DNA of 63,151 nucleotides from Hydrocarboniphaga sp. (GCF_028291725.1 NZ_JAQGNT010000024.1:1-63151), one strand, 5' to 3'. Shown: positions 7,860 to 16,976, counted from the stretch's first letter. The notes: a model not told the origin generated them from the sequence alone. Numbers and translations: made by a program.

Positions 7860-8954
7860 TTACACCGGCTTGCTGCCGAATGCGTAAAGCGCGCCGGTGC
7901 GACCGGCGCGGCCGATCACCACGACGCCGTCACCGGCGCGGACACGTGTGCTGGAGGCCGGCCGATTGACGGTGCTGCCGTCCTGACGGTTGAGCGCGAT
8001 GATCAGGAATGCGCCCTTGGCCCGGCTCTCGATCTCTTCGATCGTGAGGCCGGTGAACGGGCCCCGCGCTGCAGCTGTGACCACTTCGAGCTCCAGCCCG
8101 AGCCCGTGGAGTTCGGTTTCGAACCCACGGTTCTGCGGCGAACTGCGAATCAGCCGCGTCGCTTCGGGATGCAGGATGATCTCGGCGATGCGTTCGGCAC
8201 CGATGTGGGCCGGCAGTACGACCTGATTGGCGCCGGCGTTCAGCAGTTTGCTTTCGGTGGCCGGCATTTCCCCGCGCGCGATGATTTGCAAACCAAGGTT
8301 GAGGCTGCGCGCACTCAAGGTGATAAAGACGTTCGCTGCGTCGTCCGGTAGCACGCTGGCGAGAATCCGGGCGCGCTTCACACCGGCCGTGATCAGCAGC
8401 TCCTCGTCGGTGGCCTCGCCCTGAACGCACAGATAGTTCAGAGCACGCGCCTCGGCCACGCGTTTGTCGGCGCGCTCCAGCACCACGAAAGTGGTGCCGC
8501 TGGAATGCAGCTCGCGCGCCAGCATGTTGCCGATGCGTCCAAAGCCGCAGACGATGACGTGATCACTGAGCCGGTCGATTTCGGTTTTCATGCGCTTGAG
8601 TCCCAGTAGCTGGGCGAGTTGGCTTGCGGTGAAAAACTGCACCAGGGCGCCGGTGACGAAAATCATACCGGTGCAGCCGAGCACGATCAGAAGGATCGTG
8701 AGGCAGTGAAGCAAAGGTGTATTGATCGGGTGCACCTCCTGATAACCGACGCTGAAAATGGTGAGGATCACCATGTAGAGCGCATCGCCCGCGGTCCAGC
8801 CCGCGAGCATATAGCCGGCCACGCCGAGGACCGTCACCAGCAGGATGAAGGCGACGCCACCGATCAGGTTGCGCGCGGGCGACGGGCCCACAGTCACGGC
8901 GAGCCTCGGCCGCCAGCGCGGCTCCGGAGTGCCCGCGAGGATGGATAGGGGCAC
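7860..8954 (-). CDS. Two-TM potassium channel with C-terminal TrkA-N/TrkA-C domains
   Basis: Ion channel subunit. Two transmembrane helices (GGVAFILLVTVLGVAGYML and LTILLIVLGCTGMIFVTGALV) flank a pore loop. A Rossmann RCK domain starts at HVIVCGFGRIG, followed by a TrkA-C region (LELEVVTAAARGPFTGLTIEEIE). The filter reads SVGYQEVHP, where TVGYGD or TVGYGEV is normal, so the second filter glycine is glutamine. The frame is open to an ATG at 9119, but the added residues look non-coding. I use the GTG at 8954; a TTG at 8957 is equally possible. RCK domains usually gate by NAD(H), nucleotides or calcium. Confidence 0.8.
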   Translation of the reverse strand: MPLSILAGTPEPRWRPRLAVTVGPSPARNLIGGVAFILLVTVLGVAGYMLAGWTAGDALYMVILTIFSVGYQEVHPINTPLLHCLTILLIVLGCTGMIFVTGALVQFFTASQLAQLLGLKRMKTEIDRLSDHVIVCGFGRIGNMLARELHSSGTTFVVLERADKRVAEARALNYLCVQGEATDEELLITAGVKRARILASVLPDDAANVFITLSARSLNLGLQIIARGEMPATESKLLNAGANQVVLPAHIGAERIAEIILHPEATRLIRSSPQNRGFETELHGLGLELEVVTAAARGPFTGLTIEEIESRAKGAFLIIALNRQDGSTVNRPASSTRVRAGDGVVVIGRAGRTGALYAFGSKPV

Positions 8955-9304
8955 CAATGCTCGCTGCTGCTGTGCTTGCCAGACCTCATCGCTTGCTTCG
9001 TCCCCGCATACCCCGTTACAGGGCGTCCGGGACACGCAAGTTCGGTGCTCATGCCGACGCGACGACGCACCCCTCACAGATCCCGATTTCGTTCCAGCAG
9101 TCGATGCCGCCTGAAACACGCGGCCGCCCGATGTCCGCGCGCCCGGATTCTGTCACACCGGGCGGCTGGCAGATCGATCTCAAGCCTCTCGCCACCGAGC
9201 AGCCCGGGGCTTGCGCGCGTTGCCTGCTGGAGCCAGTGCTGCCCGCGTTTGCGGTTGATCGAGACAAGATCGGCGGCAGCGAACAAGGATTGCGTAGAGC
9301 GGCA

Positions 9305-9344
9305 GCATCCCGCCTTCCGCGGGCGGTCGCGAAAGGCGGGATGC
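9305..9344. repeat. GCATCCCGCCTT hairpin
   Basis: Arms gcatcccgcctt and aaggcgggatgc enclose a short GC-rich loop. It lies in the gap of about 470 bases between the channel gene and the TPR gene and resembles other extragenic repeats here. Otherwise I see nothing coding between 8955 and 9422. Confidence 0.6.
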
Positions 9345-9422
9345 GCTTCGCTCCTCCCGCCCTACTTGCGCGCATGCGAGAGAGGGGACCTCAGCTAAAC
9401 TTCGTCAATCCGAGGAGTCGAC

Positions 9423-11444
9423 TTGAATAGCCTATCGTTCTGGGAGCAGCTGAAGCGTCGTAACGTGCCGCGGGTCGCGGCGTTTTACGCGGGCTCGGCC
9501 TGGCTGCTGGTGCAGGTGGCGACCCAGGTGTTCCCGTTTTTCGACGTGCCGAACTGGGCGGTGCGGCTGGTCGTGATCGCGGCCTTCCTCGGCTTCCCGT
9601 TCGTGATCGCGTTTTCGTGGTTCTACGAACTCACGCCGCTGGGCCTGAAACGCGAAAGCGAGATGGCGGCCGACGCATCGATCCCGCGCAGCTCCGGCCG
9701 CCGGCTCGACCGCTGGATCATCGCGGTACTGTCGCTGGCCGTGGTCGTGCTGCTGGCCAGCCTGTTCGTCCGCGGCGGCAAGCCGCAGCCGCAAAAAGCG
9801 GATGCGGACAAGTCCATCGCCGTGCTGCCGTTCGAGAGCTTGTCCGACGACAAGAGCAACGCCTATTTCGCGCTCGGCATCCAGGACGAGATTCTGACGC
9901 GGCTGTCGAAGATCGGCGGTCTGCGGGTGATCTCGCGCACCTCCACTGCACGCTACGCCAGCAACCCCGACGATCTGCCCGACATCGCCAAGCGCCTCGG
10001 CGTGGCGCATGTGCTCGAAGGCAGCGTGCAGAAGTCCGGCGATACCGTGCGCATCAACGTGCAGCTGATCCACGCCGCCACCGATCAGCATCTGTGGGCC
10101 GAAATCTATGATCGCAAGCTCGACAACATGTTCAGCGTCGAAGGTGAAGTGGCGCAGGCGATCGCCGAAGCGCTGAACACGCGGCTGACGAGCAACGAGC
10201 ACGCGGCGATGAACGCAGCGCCGACGCGCAATGCCGCGGCCTACGATCTGTATCTGCGCGGCCTCAACTCCGAACTGCGCTACACCAGCCAGCAGGATTA
10301 CTTCGATGCCGAGCGCTACTACCGCGAGGCGGTGCGCGCCGACCCTGCATTCGCGCTGGCCTGGGCGCACCTGGCCATGACCCAGAGCTACCTGTATCTC
10401 AACGGCACGGTGCGTACCGGGCAATACCTGGCCGATCTGCGCAACTCGGCCGAGACCGCGATGAAACTGCAGCCCGAACTCGGCGAAGCCTGGCTGGCGC
10501 GCGGCTACTACTACTACCGCGGCCTGGGTGATTTCGATGCCGCGATCGGCGCGTTCCAGCAGGCCAGTCAGCGCCTGCCCAACAGCGCCGAAGTCAGCGC
10601 CGCCATCGCCTACGTGCAGCGCCGCCAGGGCAAATGGGACGAAGCCTTAGCCAACCTGATGATCTCCGCGCGCCGCGATCCGCAGAACATCAGCTACTGG
10701 ACCGGGCTGGCCGAAATCCACTCCGCGCTGGGTCGCTATTCGCAAGCACAGTCCACGCTCGACCACGTGCTCGAGATCAGCCCCGAGCGCGCCGTCACGC
10801 TGAAGGCAACCAAGGCCAACTACTACCAGGACGCTGGCGACCTGGACGCGGCACAGAAAATTCTCGATAGCCTGCCGCCCGACGATCCGTCGCTGGCGAC
10901 GCTGTTCGGCAGGCAATGGCTGTATCGGCGTGACTACGCGCCGATCGCGCCCAAGCTGGAGAAGCTGCTTGCGGACCCCGAGGCCCAGCCGGGCGATGAC
11001 AGACCGTCGATCTATAGCCTGCTCGGCGCGTCGTACTTTTTCAGCGGCCATCCCGACCCGGCGCGCGCCGCGTTTGCTGAGGGCCGGCGTCTGGCCCTGG
11101 AGTTGCGCAAGAGCGGCGTCGACTCCTTCAGCCTCTCCTGCAACCTGGGCGTGAACGAAGCCGCGCTCGGCCACCGCGACGCCGCTTTGGCGGAGGCTCG
11201 CCACTGCGTCGAGCTTGTCGGCAATGACCACTGGGAACGGCCCTTCGCGGAGACGGCCCAGACCCAGGTCCAGGTCCTGGTCGGCGACCGCGAGGCGGCG
11301 CTGGCCGTACTGCCGTCGCTGGTCGAGACACCCAATGGCGTCAGGGCCGGCGACCTGCGCTACAGCCCGGTGTGGGACACGCTGCGCGACGACGCGAGAT
11401 TCAAGGCGGTGCTGGCGCGGGTGGATACACCGGCGCGCCAGTAA
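9423..11444 (+). CDS. Membrane-anchored FlgO-like/TPR repeat protein
   Basis: Protein of 673 residues. An N-terminal hydrophobic region (about residues 14-70) and a further transmembrane helix (IIAVLSLAVVVLLASLFV, about residues 99-116) precede a domain beginning KSIAVLPFESLSDDKSNAYFALGIQDEI and including VLEGSVQKSGDTVRINVQLIHAATDQHLWAE. That domain is common to adenylate-cyclase-associated and FlgO-like TPR proteins. At least six TPR units fill residues about 270-640. The start is TTG, supported by GAGGAG 6 bases upstream. A DNA-binding domain, often present in relatives, is absent. Role unknown, probably a scaffold or regulator. Confidence 0.8.
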   Translation: MNSLSFWEQLKRRNVPRVAAFYAGSAWLLVQVATQVFPFFDVPNWAVRLVVIAAFLGFPFVIAFSWFYELTPLGLKRESEMAADASIPRSSGRRLDRWIIAVLSLAVVVLLASLFVRGGKPQPQKADADKSIAVLPFESLSDDKSNAYFALGIQDEILTRLSKIGGLRVISRTSTARYASNPDDLPDIAKRLGVAHVLEGSVQKSGDTVRINVQLIHAATDQHLWAEIYDRKLDNMFSVEGEVAQAIAEALNTRLTSNEHAAMNAAPTRNAAAYDLYLRGLNSELRYTSQQDYFDAERYYREAVRADPAFALAWAHLAMTQSYLYLNGTVRTGQYLADLRNSAETAMKLQPELGEAWLARGYYYYRGLGDFDAAIGAFQQASQRLPNSAEVSAAIAYVQRRQGKWDEALANLMISARRDPQNISYWTGLAEIHSALGRYSQAQSTLDHVLEISPERAVTLKATKANYYQDAGDLDAAQKILDSLPPDDPSLATLFGRQWLYRRDYAPIAPKLEKLLADPEAQPGDDRPSIYSLLGASYFFSGHPDPARAAFAEGRRLALELRKSGVDSFSLSCNLGVNEAALGHRDAALAEARHCVELVGNDHWERPFAETAQTQVQVLVGDREAALAVLPSLVETPNGVRAGDLRYSPVWDTLRDDARFKAVLARVDTPARQ

Positions 11445-11479
11445 TGCGACGCTGTGAAGTCGAAACACTCGCGACCTAC

Positions 11480-11562
11480 CGTCAATCCCGCGAAGGCGGG
11501 AATCCAGAGTTCGCGGATGAGCGCTCAGAAACCCCTGGATTCCCGCCTTCGCGGGAATGACG
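11480..11562. repeat. CGTCAATCCCGCGAAGGCGGGAATCC inverted cassette
   Basis: Two arms, each itself a hairpin (cccgcgaaggcggg and cccgccttcgcggg), face each other around a centre of about 30 bases. The motif is a widespread extragenic palindrome in high-GC proteobacteria. It separates the convergent TPR and PH-domain genes and may stop transcription from both sides. Confidence 0.8.
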
Positions 11563-11588
11563 CTTGGAAACTGGCCTGCGCCACGGTA

Positions 11589-11963
11589 CTAGGCGTCCTG
11601 CTCCGCCTTGATCAGCTCCCGCAGATCGTTCGGCCGGGGCAGCCCGGCCACTTCGATCTCCGGCGCATCGCCCGCGGTGAAAATCGAAATCTTGCCCACG
11701 CCGAAGATGCGGTCGAAGAACGACTGATACACCTTCACCGAGCGTATGCCGCGGGCGTCCAGCTCGGTGCGCGCCTTGCTGAGCAGACCCTTCTCCAGCA
11801 CCAGATCGTTGCCGACGAATTCCAGCTTGGTGGATTTGCACCGGAGGTACCACACCAACAGGATCACCAGACCCACCACGAGCGGAATCAGCAGCACGGC
11901 GAGAATGAACCCCAGCGGGTTGTTCCTGAACATGGCCGGGCTTTCTGCGTATTTGGCTTCCAC
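11589..11963 (-). CDS. Membrane-anchored bacterial PH-domain protein
   Basis: Protein of 124 residues. One transmembrane helix (FILAVLLIPLVVGLVILLVWYL, about residues 19-40) is followed by a small PH-like (bPH_2/DUF304 type) domain with LVLEKGLLSKARTELDARGIRSVKVYQSFFDRIFGVGKISIFTAG. The pattern of a membrane-proximal β-barrel followed by IRSVKV and IFGVG is characteristic of that family. Function is undefined. The start is GTG with GAGGGAA upstream. It lies 8 bases downstream of the TGA-split small gene, so they are probably co-transcribed. Confidence 0.7.
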   Translation of the reverse strand: MEAKYAESPAMFRNNPLGFILAVLLIPLVVGLVILLVWYLRCKSTKLEFVGNDLVLEKGLLSKARTELDARGIRSVKVYQSFFDRIFGVGKISIFTAGDAPEIEVAGLPRPNDLRELIKAEQDA

Positions 11964-11971
11964 GGGTTCCC

Positions 11972-12199
11972 TCAGCTGTCAGCGATGGCGGCGTCGATGC
12001 GCTCGAACCCGATGGTCGCATACCGGCAGCCTGAACTCACAGCCTCTCAAGGGACTCCGGCTTTGACGGACTTGGCCTGAAAGCGCCGGGACTCGGCATC
12101 GAACACGACATCGCCATTGACGCCATCTTTGACGAAGCGAAGCACGGCCTCGGCGTAGGCGCTGCAGAACGAGCGGTGAATCTCGTCTTCTGCTTTCAT
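11972..12199 (-). pseudogene. Small conserved-looking gene split by an in-frame TGA
   Basis: An ATG at 12199 opens a 50-codon frame (MKAEDEIHRSFCSAYAEAVL ... FQAKSVKAGVP) that ends at a TGA at 12047-12049. The same frame continues for 24 protein-like codons (EAVSSGCRYATIGFERIDAA ...) to a second TGA at 11972. That stop is 8 bases before the GTG of the PH-domain gene, which is the spacing expected of a cotranscribed gene. The product would be about 75 residues. I read this as one gene with a premature stop. The alternative is a genuine 50-residue protein followed by unused sequence. No family is recognised. Confidence 0.45.
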
Positions 12200-12245
12200 G
12201 GAAGGACATCGGCCCGGCGCTGCTGCACCAGCATAAACCGGCCCT

Positions 12246-12788
12246 TTAAAGCCGGGCCTCGATCGCCTTGATGATCAGCTCGTCGTCCGGCGGTGTGTCC
12301 GGGGCGAAGCGGGCGACGGCCTTGCCGTGACGGTCGACCAGGAACTTTTCGAAATTCCAGAAGACGTCGCTGTCGGATGCGGGCTTGATCCCGTACTTGA
12401 GCAGCTTCTCCTTGAAACCACTGCCTTCCATCAGTGTCGCCGCCGGCTGCTGGGCGATCAGCTCGTTGTAGAGCGGGTGGCGGTTCGGACCTGTCACCTC
12501 GATCTTGGAGAACATCGGGAAGGTGACGCCGTACTGGGTCGAGCAGAAAGACTGGATCTCCTCCTCGGTCCCCGGCTCCTGCGCGCCGAAGTCGTTGGCG
12601 GGGAACCCAAGCACCGAGAATCCGCGATCGTGAAAACGCTCGTGTAGCTTCTCGAGACCCTCGTATTGCGGAGTGAGGCCGCATTTCGACGCGACGTTGA
12701 CGACGAGCAGCACCTTGCCCTCGTAGTCGGCAAGGCTCGTGGCGGCTCCCTTGATCGTAGTCAGCGCGATGGCATTCAGGTCGGCCAT
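12246..12788 (-). CDS. Glutathione peroxidase
   Basis: Thiol peroxidase of 180 residues, normal length. The catalytic Cys lies in NVASKCGLTPQY (about residue 36). The Gln is in GFPANDFGAQEPGTEEEI and the Trp in FWNFEKFLVDRHGKAVARF. It is a Cys rather than selenocysteine enzyme and reduces hydrogen or lipid hydroperoxides, often with thioredoxin as donor in bacteria. Monocistronic. The start ATG has an AAGGAA-like site upstream. Confidence 0.92.
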   Translation of the reverse strand: MADLNAIALTTIKGAATSLADYEGKVLLVVNVASKCGLTPQYEGLEKLHERFHDRGFSVLGFPANDFGAQEPGTEEEIQSFCSTQYGVTFPMFSKIEVTGPNRHPLYNELIAQQPAATLMEGSGFKEKLLKYGIKPASDSDVFWNFEKFLVDRHGKAVARFAPDTPPDDELIIKAIEARL

Positions 12789-13012
12789 GATTCTTTCCTT
12801 GGCTTGTGGCGGATGGTGCGGGCGGCCTCTTGGTCACCCGATGATGAAAAGGCACTGCAGTCAACGTCATGCAAGCCCTGCATGCCTGTCTGCGGACCAT
12901 GTTGAACGCCTTGGTAGCATCAGCCGCCGAGCCGGGTCAAACGGATTCGCGATGGCTGATCGCGTTACAAGCACTGCGGTTCAGCGCCCTGGGCGTCCGG
13001 GCGAGCGCCGCT

Positions 13013-13759
13013 TCAGACCGGCTTGCGGAACTTGTACGCAAACTGATCCGTATGCCCCTTGATCTGCGGATCGAAGACCTTGAGGCTGTGATCGTCGGCC
13101 GGGTTCTGCAGCGCGGTGCTTTCAGCCACGAACTCGAAGCCGGCCTTGAGCACTTCGGCCTTGACCACCGCGGGCTCGATGCGGTGCTTGGTCGAGGTTC
13201 CCGAACGCCCGCTGCCCACGGCATCGGCGTGGTCGATGACGACGTAGGTACCGCCCGGCTTCAGGGCTTTGAAGATCGCGGCGTTGGCCGCTGCGATCCC
13301 GTCCTCGGCGAGGTCGTGATAGTTCTGGACCGTCCACACCAGATCCACCGGCTTGGGCGCGGTGGGCGTCTCGTCGGCCAGCAACTCGGCCGTGACGTTC
13401 GGCAGCTTGAGCGCCTGAAGCGCCGGTAGCGGCTTGGCGGCGTACTTCGCCGCCGACGCGGGCCATTCGGCGTAGACGTGACCCTTGGGGCCGACGATGC
13501 GGGTGAAGATGCGAGTCCAGTAGCCCTGGCCCGGCAGCAGATCGATCACCTGGTCTCCGGGGCCGACGCCGGCAAACGCCAGCACATCGGCGGCCTTGCG
13601 ACGCTCGTCGTCGATGGCCTGGTCGGCACGGGCCGGATTGGCGAGCGCAGCGGCGACTGCCTTTTGGGTTTCGGCGGCGCTGTGTTCCCCGTGGCTGGCC
13701 GATACCGATCCGCTGGCGATCAGGGCGGCGAACGCGATACTCAGATAAGTTGCTTTCAT
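13013..13759 (-). CDS. Secreted class I SAM-methyltransferase-like protein
   Basis: Protein of 248 residues with a clear signal peptide (MKATYLSIAFAALIASGSVSA), then a Rossmann methyltransferase core. DQVIDLLPGQGYWTRIFTRI is motif I, PVDLVWTVQNYHDL follows, and LKPGGTYVVIDH is the post-motif strand. SAM is not expected in the periplasm, so the activity is uncertain, but exported methyltransferase-fold proteins of this type are frequent in proteobacteria. The ATG at 13759 is chosen because the signal sequence begins there. The longer frame adds 27 charged residues. Confidence 0.75.
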   Translation of the reverse strand: MKATYLSIAFAALIASGSVSASHGEHSAAETQKAVAAALANPARADQAIDDERRKAADVLAFAGVGPGDQVIDLLPGQGYWTRIFTRIVGPKGHVYAEWPASAAKYAAKPLPALQALKLPNVTAELLADETPTAPKPVDLVWTVQNYHDLAEDGIAAANAAIFKALKPGGTYVVIDHADAVGSGRSGTSTKHRIEPAVVKAEVLKAGFEFVAESTALQNPADDHSLKVFDPQIKGHTDQFAYKFRKPV

Positions 13760-14015
13760 GTGATTTCTTGTCCAGTTCGTGTCGGGCGGGTTCGCCCCGG
13801 CATCGCATGGTGGCCGCGGAATATTTCGCCGTGACTGCATAGACGATAGCGCAAGCGACCGGGTGCCGACCTACGCGGGACTCATGTTGTAGCGCAATCG
13901 GGATCGCGGTCCGTGCTGTTCGCGGTCGAGCCTGCGCTCGCAGCGTCGATGGACGGCGTGTATCTGGATCGCACCGGTAGGAGCGGGTCATACCGGTGCA
14001 GCTGATGGCCCGCCG

Positions 14016-14174
14016 CTAGGCCGGCTGCATATCCAACAGGCGCTTCTCGATTCTGGCTTTCTGCGCAAGCGGATCGGCCCAGCCTGCGGTGATGCGCTTG
14101 TTGGTCTTCTTCAAGGTGCGCTCGAGGCGGACTTTGAGCGCGGCTTCGTGTCTTGTGGCTTTCGTGATGGTCAT
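14016..14174 (-). CDS. Small basic protein, unknown
   Basis: Candidate of 52 residues from MTITKATRHEAALKVRLERT to RLLDMQPA, rich in Lys and Arg with an amphipathic helical pattern. The frame is open up to an ATG at 14279, which would give 87 residues, but the first 35 look non-coding. GGAG lies 9 bases before the chosen ATG. Flanked on the left by a gap with half of a TAGGAGCGGGTC repeat (13977-13999) and no other gene. No family recognised. Confidence 0.4.
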   Translation of the reverse strand: MTITKATRHEAALKVRLERTLKKTNKRITAGWADPLAQKARIEKRLLDMQPA

Positions 14175-14390
14175 AGCGGGGGCTCCGATGAACGTGGAAA
14201 TGCGATGGCCCAGGCTGGCCCAACTATCCAGTATAGGCACACAAGCGCGGTCACCGTATTCCCCGCGCGTCGTCGGCACGCACCGTTCATCTCAAGATTG
14301 GCGCCACGATTCGCTAATGCAGCAGCTAAGCACTACTGTGGACCGTCTCGCCTAAACCTTAGGCGCTCATCGCGTCCCCGGAAAGATCAA

Positions 14391-14948
14391 ATGGCACTGG
14401 ACAGTTTCAAACGCGTGCAGGCCCTGAAGGCGGAGCGCAACAAGTTGTCCGCCGAGCTCGATGACCGGGCGACCGCCGATGTCTCCCGCATCCTGAAAAA
14501 TATCGGTGACGATTTCGTCAACTTTCTGAGCCAGGAAGGCTTCCGCGTAACACGCTTCAAGAACGCGATCAGCGCGATCTACGGCGACGCCCGCTTGTCG
14601 CTGGAATTTCCGCCGCCCACCGAACGCTTCAACGGTGCGCTGTCGATGCTGAGCCTGCTGGATTCGCGCAATCCCGAGCACAAGTGGCTGCTGTCGGTCG
14701 TCGGACGCAACGATCCGGCTGCCGTTCCGGCCGCCGAGGCCCCGGCGCAGAATGCCAGTATCACGCTCGAAACCATGATCGAAGTCCTGCGGCGCAGCAA
14801 CGACCGCTTCCTGCCGTCGGACTACACGATCCGCTACCAGATGGTCGCGCTGAACAGCGACAGCATCCAGGCGGGTGCGGGCCAGACATCGACCTCGGTC
14901 CAGGACGTGCTGTCGGCGATTCTCGAGGAACCGAGCTTCAACCACTGA
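14391..14948 (+). CDS. Conserved-looking cytoplasmic protein, unknown
   Basis: Protein of 185 residues starting MALDSFKRVQALKAERNKLS. It is helical at the N-terminus with a short coiled coil, then mixed α/β around FVNFLSQEGFRVTRFKNAIS, and ends in NDRFLPSDYTIRYQMVALNS. There is no signal peptide or membrane segment. GGAAAG stands before the ATG at 14391; the longer frame is unlikely. It is followed after 9 bases by another unknown gene, so the two form an operon. I recognise no family. Confidence 0.55.
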   Translation: MALDSFKRVQALKAERNKLSAELDDRATADVSRILKNIGDDFVNFLSQEGFRVTRFKNAISAIYGDARLSLEFPPPTERFNGALSMLSLLDSRNPEHKWLLSVVGRNDPAAVPAAEAPAQNASITLETMIEVLRRSNDRFLPSDYTIRYQMVALNSDSIQAGAGQTSTSVQDVLSAILEEPSFNH

Positions 14949-14957
14949 CAACCACTG

Positions 14958-15347
14958 ATGCCCTCCTCCGCAAGCAAACCGCCCCGGCGGCTCGACTTCA
15001 TCCGGCTGCTCGGTCTTGCGTACTCCGCGACCTACAAGGAGTGGCATGCGCGGTTCGAGGTGAAGGATTCGGCGACGGCGATCCGTCAGACCGTGACCGG
15101 CAAGGTCGGCAGAAAACTGCACTTCCTCGATCCGAAAAGCCGCTCCTTCACGTTCAAGGTGCTGAAGATCAGCCACGCGACCGGGCCGGCCGTGCCGCGC
15201 GCCTGCGCGATGCTCGAAATCAGCGACGGCACCGCTTCGCGTATCGAAGTCGGCCAGATCATGCTGCGGGATGCCGCCAATCCGGAATGGCGCTTTTACG
15301 AAGCGCCGGAGTCGGAAGACCGCTTCGATCACAGCCAGTTTGCGTAG
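14958..15347 (+). CDS. Unknown small protein, second gene of a pair
   Basis: Protein of 129 residues, basic at the N-terminus and mostly β-like in pattern (RFEVKDSATAIRQTVTGKV, SRSFTFKVLKISHAT, RIEVGQIMLRDAANPEWRFY). It has no export signal. It starts 9 bases after the preceding unknown gene, so the products may act together. It ends just before a GTAGGTTGGGG repeat cassette. No family recognised. Confidence 0.55.
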   Translation: MPSSASKPPRRLDFIRLLGLAYSATYKEWHARFEVKDSATAIRQTVTGKVGRKLHFLDPKSRSFTFKVLKISHATGPAVPRACAMLEISDGTASRIEVGQIMLRDAANPEWRFYEAPESEDRFDHSQFA

Positions 15348-15374
15348 CTGCGCAATCTGCGAGCTCGATCGCCG

Positions 15375-15451
15375 GTAGGTTGGGGTGAGCCTGCGAACCC
15401 CAACATGGGTCCGCGCCGATGCGTGGGGTTCGCAGGCTCACCCCAACCTAC
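15375..15451. repeat. GTAGGTTGGGGTGAGC inverted cassette, copy 1
   Basis: Arms gtaggttggggtgagcctgc and its complement enclose about 30 bases. The same cassette, with tgc/ttgc differences matched in both arms, occurs at 43831-43906. Compensated differences mean the hairpin is kept paired. It lies between convergent genes. Confidence 0.85.
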
Positions 15452-15467
15452 AGCTGCGTCCGCGGAG

Positions 15468-15927
15468 CTAACGCTGCGTGATCGAGGAGAGATCGGCTCC
15501 GGGATCGACCATCCGGCCCTCGTCTTTTCGCTCCGAATAACGGTCGAGCAGCTGGTTTACCTGCGGCCGCAGCAAAACCGTGAACCGCACCAGCTCCTCC
15601 ATCACGTCGACGATACGCTCGTAATAAGCCGAGGGCCGCATGCGTCCGTCGGCGTCGAATTCGTCGAAGGCCTTGGCGACGCTCGACTGGTTGGGGATGG
15701 TGAACATGCGCATCCATCGTCCGAGCAGGCGCAGCGTGTTGACCGCATTGAACGATTGCGAGCCGCCCGACACCTGCATGACCGCCAGTGTGCGCCCCTG
15801 CGTAGAGCAGCAGGATGCGCGGCTTGTGCTGCAGGTCACCGAGGCCAGCGGCCGGCCGTTGAATGACGTAACGGCGGTCCAGCGCCGGCAAGTGGTCGGA
15901 GTCGGCCAGCACGCGGACGCGGCTCAT
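15468..15927 (-). pseudogene. arsH: arsH with an internal deletion and frameshift
   Basis: ArsH is an NADPH-dependent FMN oxidoreductase that detoxifies organoarsenicals. The N-terminus ([17 protein letters not shown] ... RILLLY) starts at 15927. The C-terminal half ([20 protein letters not shown] ... [20 protein letters not shown] ... DRYSERK) is read in another frame from about 15808 to the stop. The roughly 85 residues that normally lie between LLLYG and TQGRTLAV, including the FMN phosphate loop (GSLRxxS), are missing. The junction at about 15805-15815 shifts the frame. The gene is therefore broken. Its ATG overlaps the ACR3 stop as ATGA, showing that it was the last gene of the arsenic operon. 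Confidence 0.75.
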
Positions 15928-16976
15928 GCGCTGAGTGCCTCCGGATAACGTGTGCGGCGCAGCCACAGCGCGACGTGCACCAGCGCCAGCAGCACCGGCA
16001 CTTCCACCAGCGGCCCGATCACGGTGGCGAAGGCGACCGGCGAAGCCAGGCCGAACGAGGCGATGGCCACTGCGATCGCCAGCTCGAAGTTGTTGCTGGC
16101 CGCGGTGAACGCGATCGCCGTGGTGCGCGGATAATCCGCCGCGATCAGCCGCCCCATCGCGAAGCTGATGAAGAACATCAGCAGAAAGTAGATCGCCAGC
16201 GGCAATGCGATGCGCAGCGCATCCATCGGCAGGTGCACCAGCTGCTCGCCCTTGAGGCCGAACATCGCGACGATGGTGAACAGCAGCGCCACCAGGGTCA
16301 GCGGACCGATGCGCGGTAGAAAGGTATTCTCGTACCAGCTCGCGCCTTTGGCCTTGAGCAGCAGCTGCCGGGTCAGAAAGCCGGCAGCGAACGGAATGCC
16401 GAGATAGATCAGCACCGCGCTCGCGATCGTCCAGAAATCCACATCGATGACGCTGCCTGCCAGGCCGAAGAGCGGCGGCAGGAACGACAGGAAAAACCAG
16501 GCGTAGGCGCTGAAGAACACAATCTGGAATATCGAATTGAACGCGACCAGGCCGGCGACATACTGGCTGCTGCCGCAGGCGAGCTGGTTCCAGACCAGCA
16601 CCATCGCAATGCACCGCGCCAGCCCGATCAGGATCAGGCCGGTCATGTACGCCGGATGGTCGCGCAGAAACACGATCGCCAGGCCGAACATCAGCACCGG
16701 CCCGATCACCCAGTTCTGGATCAGCGACAGCATCAGCAGCTTGCGGTCACGGAAAACCAGCGGCAGTTCTTCGTAATGCACTTTTGCCAGCGGCGGGAAC
16801 ATCATCACGATCAGGCCGATCGCGATCGGGATATTGGTGCTGCCGACCGACCAGGAATTCAACAGCGCGGGGAAGCCAGTGACGGTCGTGGCGATCACGA
16901 TGCCGGCCGCCATCGCCAGGAAGATCCATAGCGTCAGGTAGCGATCGAGAAAGCCGAGGCGAGGCGAAGCCGGCAT
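15924..16976 (-). CDS. arsB: ACR3-family arsenite efflux permease
   Basis: Arsenite/proton antiporter of 350 residues with ten predicted membrane helices. Characteristic ACR3 segments are [44 protein letters not shown] (with the conserved pore Cys region) and [19 protein letters not shown]. It expels As(III) formed by the ArsC domain encoded just upstream. The ATG at 16976 is 5 bases after the arsC stop, and its stop overlaps arsH, so the operon is tightly coupled. The gene is often named acr3 rather than arsB. Confidence 0.92.
   Translation of the reverse strand: MPASPRLGFLDRYLTLWIFLAMAAGIVIATTVTGFPALLNSWSVGSTNIPIAIGLIVMMFPPLAKVHYEELPLVFRDRKLLMLSLIQNWVIGPVLMFGLAIVFLRDHPAYMTGLILIGLARCIAMVLVWNQLACGSSQYVAGLVAFNSIFQIVFFSAYAWFFLSFLPPLFGLAGSVIDVDFWTIASAVLIYLGIPFAAGFLTRQLLLKAKGASWYENTFLPRIGPLTLVALLFTIVAMFGLKGEQLVHLPMDALRIALPLAIYFLLMFFISFAMGRLIAADYPRTTAIAFTAASNNFELAIAVAIASFGLASPVAFATVIGPLVEVPVLLALVHVALWLRRTRYPEALSA

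Noticed and set aside
8955-9119. N-terminal extension of the potassium channel to the ATG at 9119
   Set aside because: The added 55 residues are Arg/Ser/Cys-rich without family likeness. The GTG/TTG starts near 8955 place the first membrane helix at a normal distance.
12047-12049. Selenocysteine codon explanation for the in-frame TGA
   Set aside because: No redox motif surrounds the position (AGVP-TGA-EAVSS) and no bacterial SECIS-like hairpin is apparent directly after it. A premature stop is simpler.
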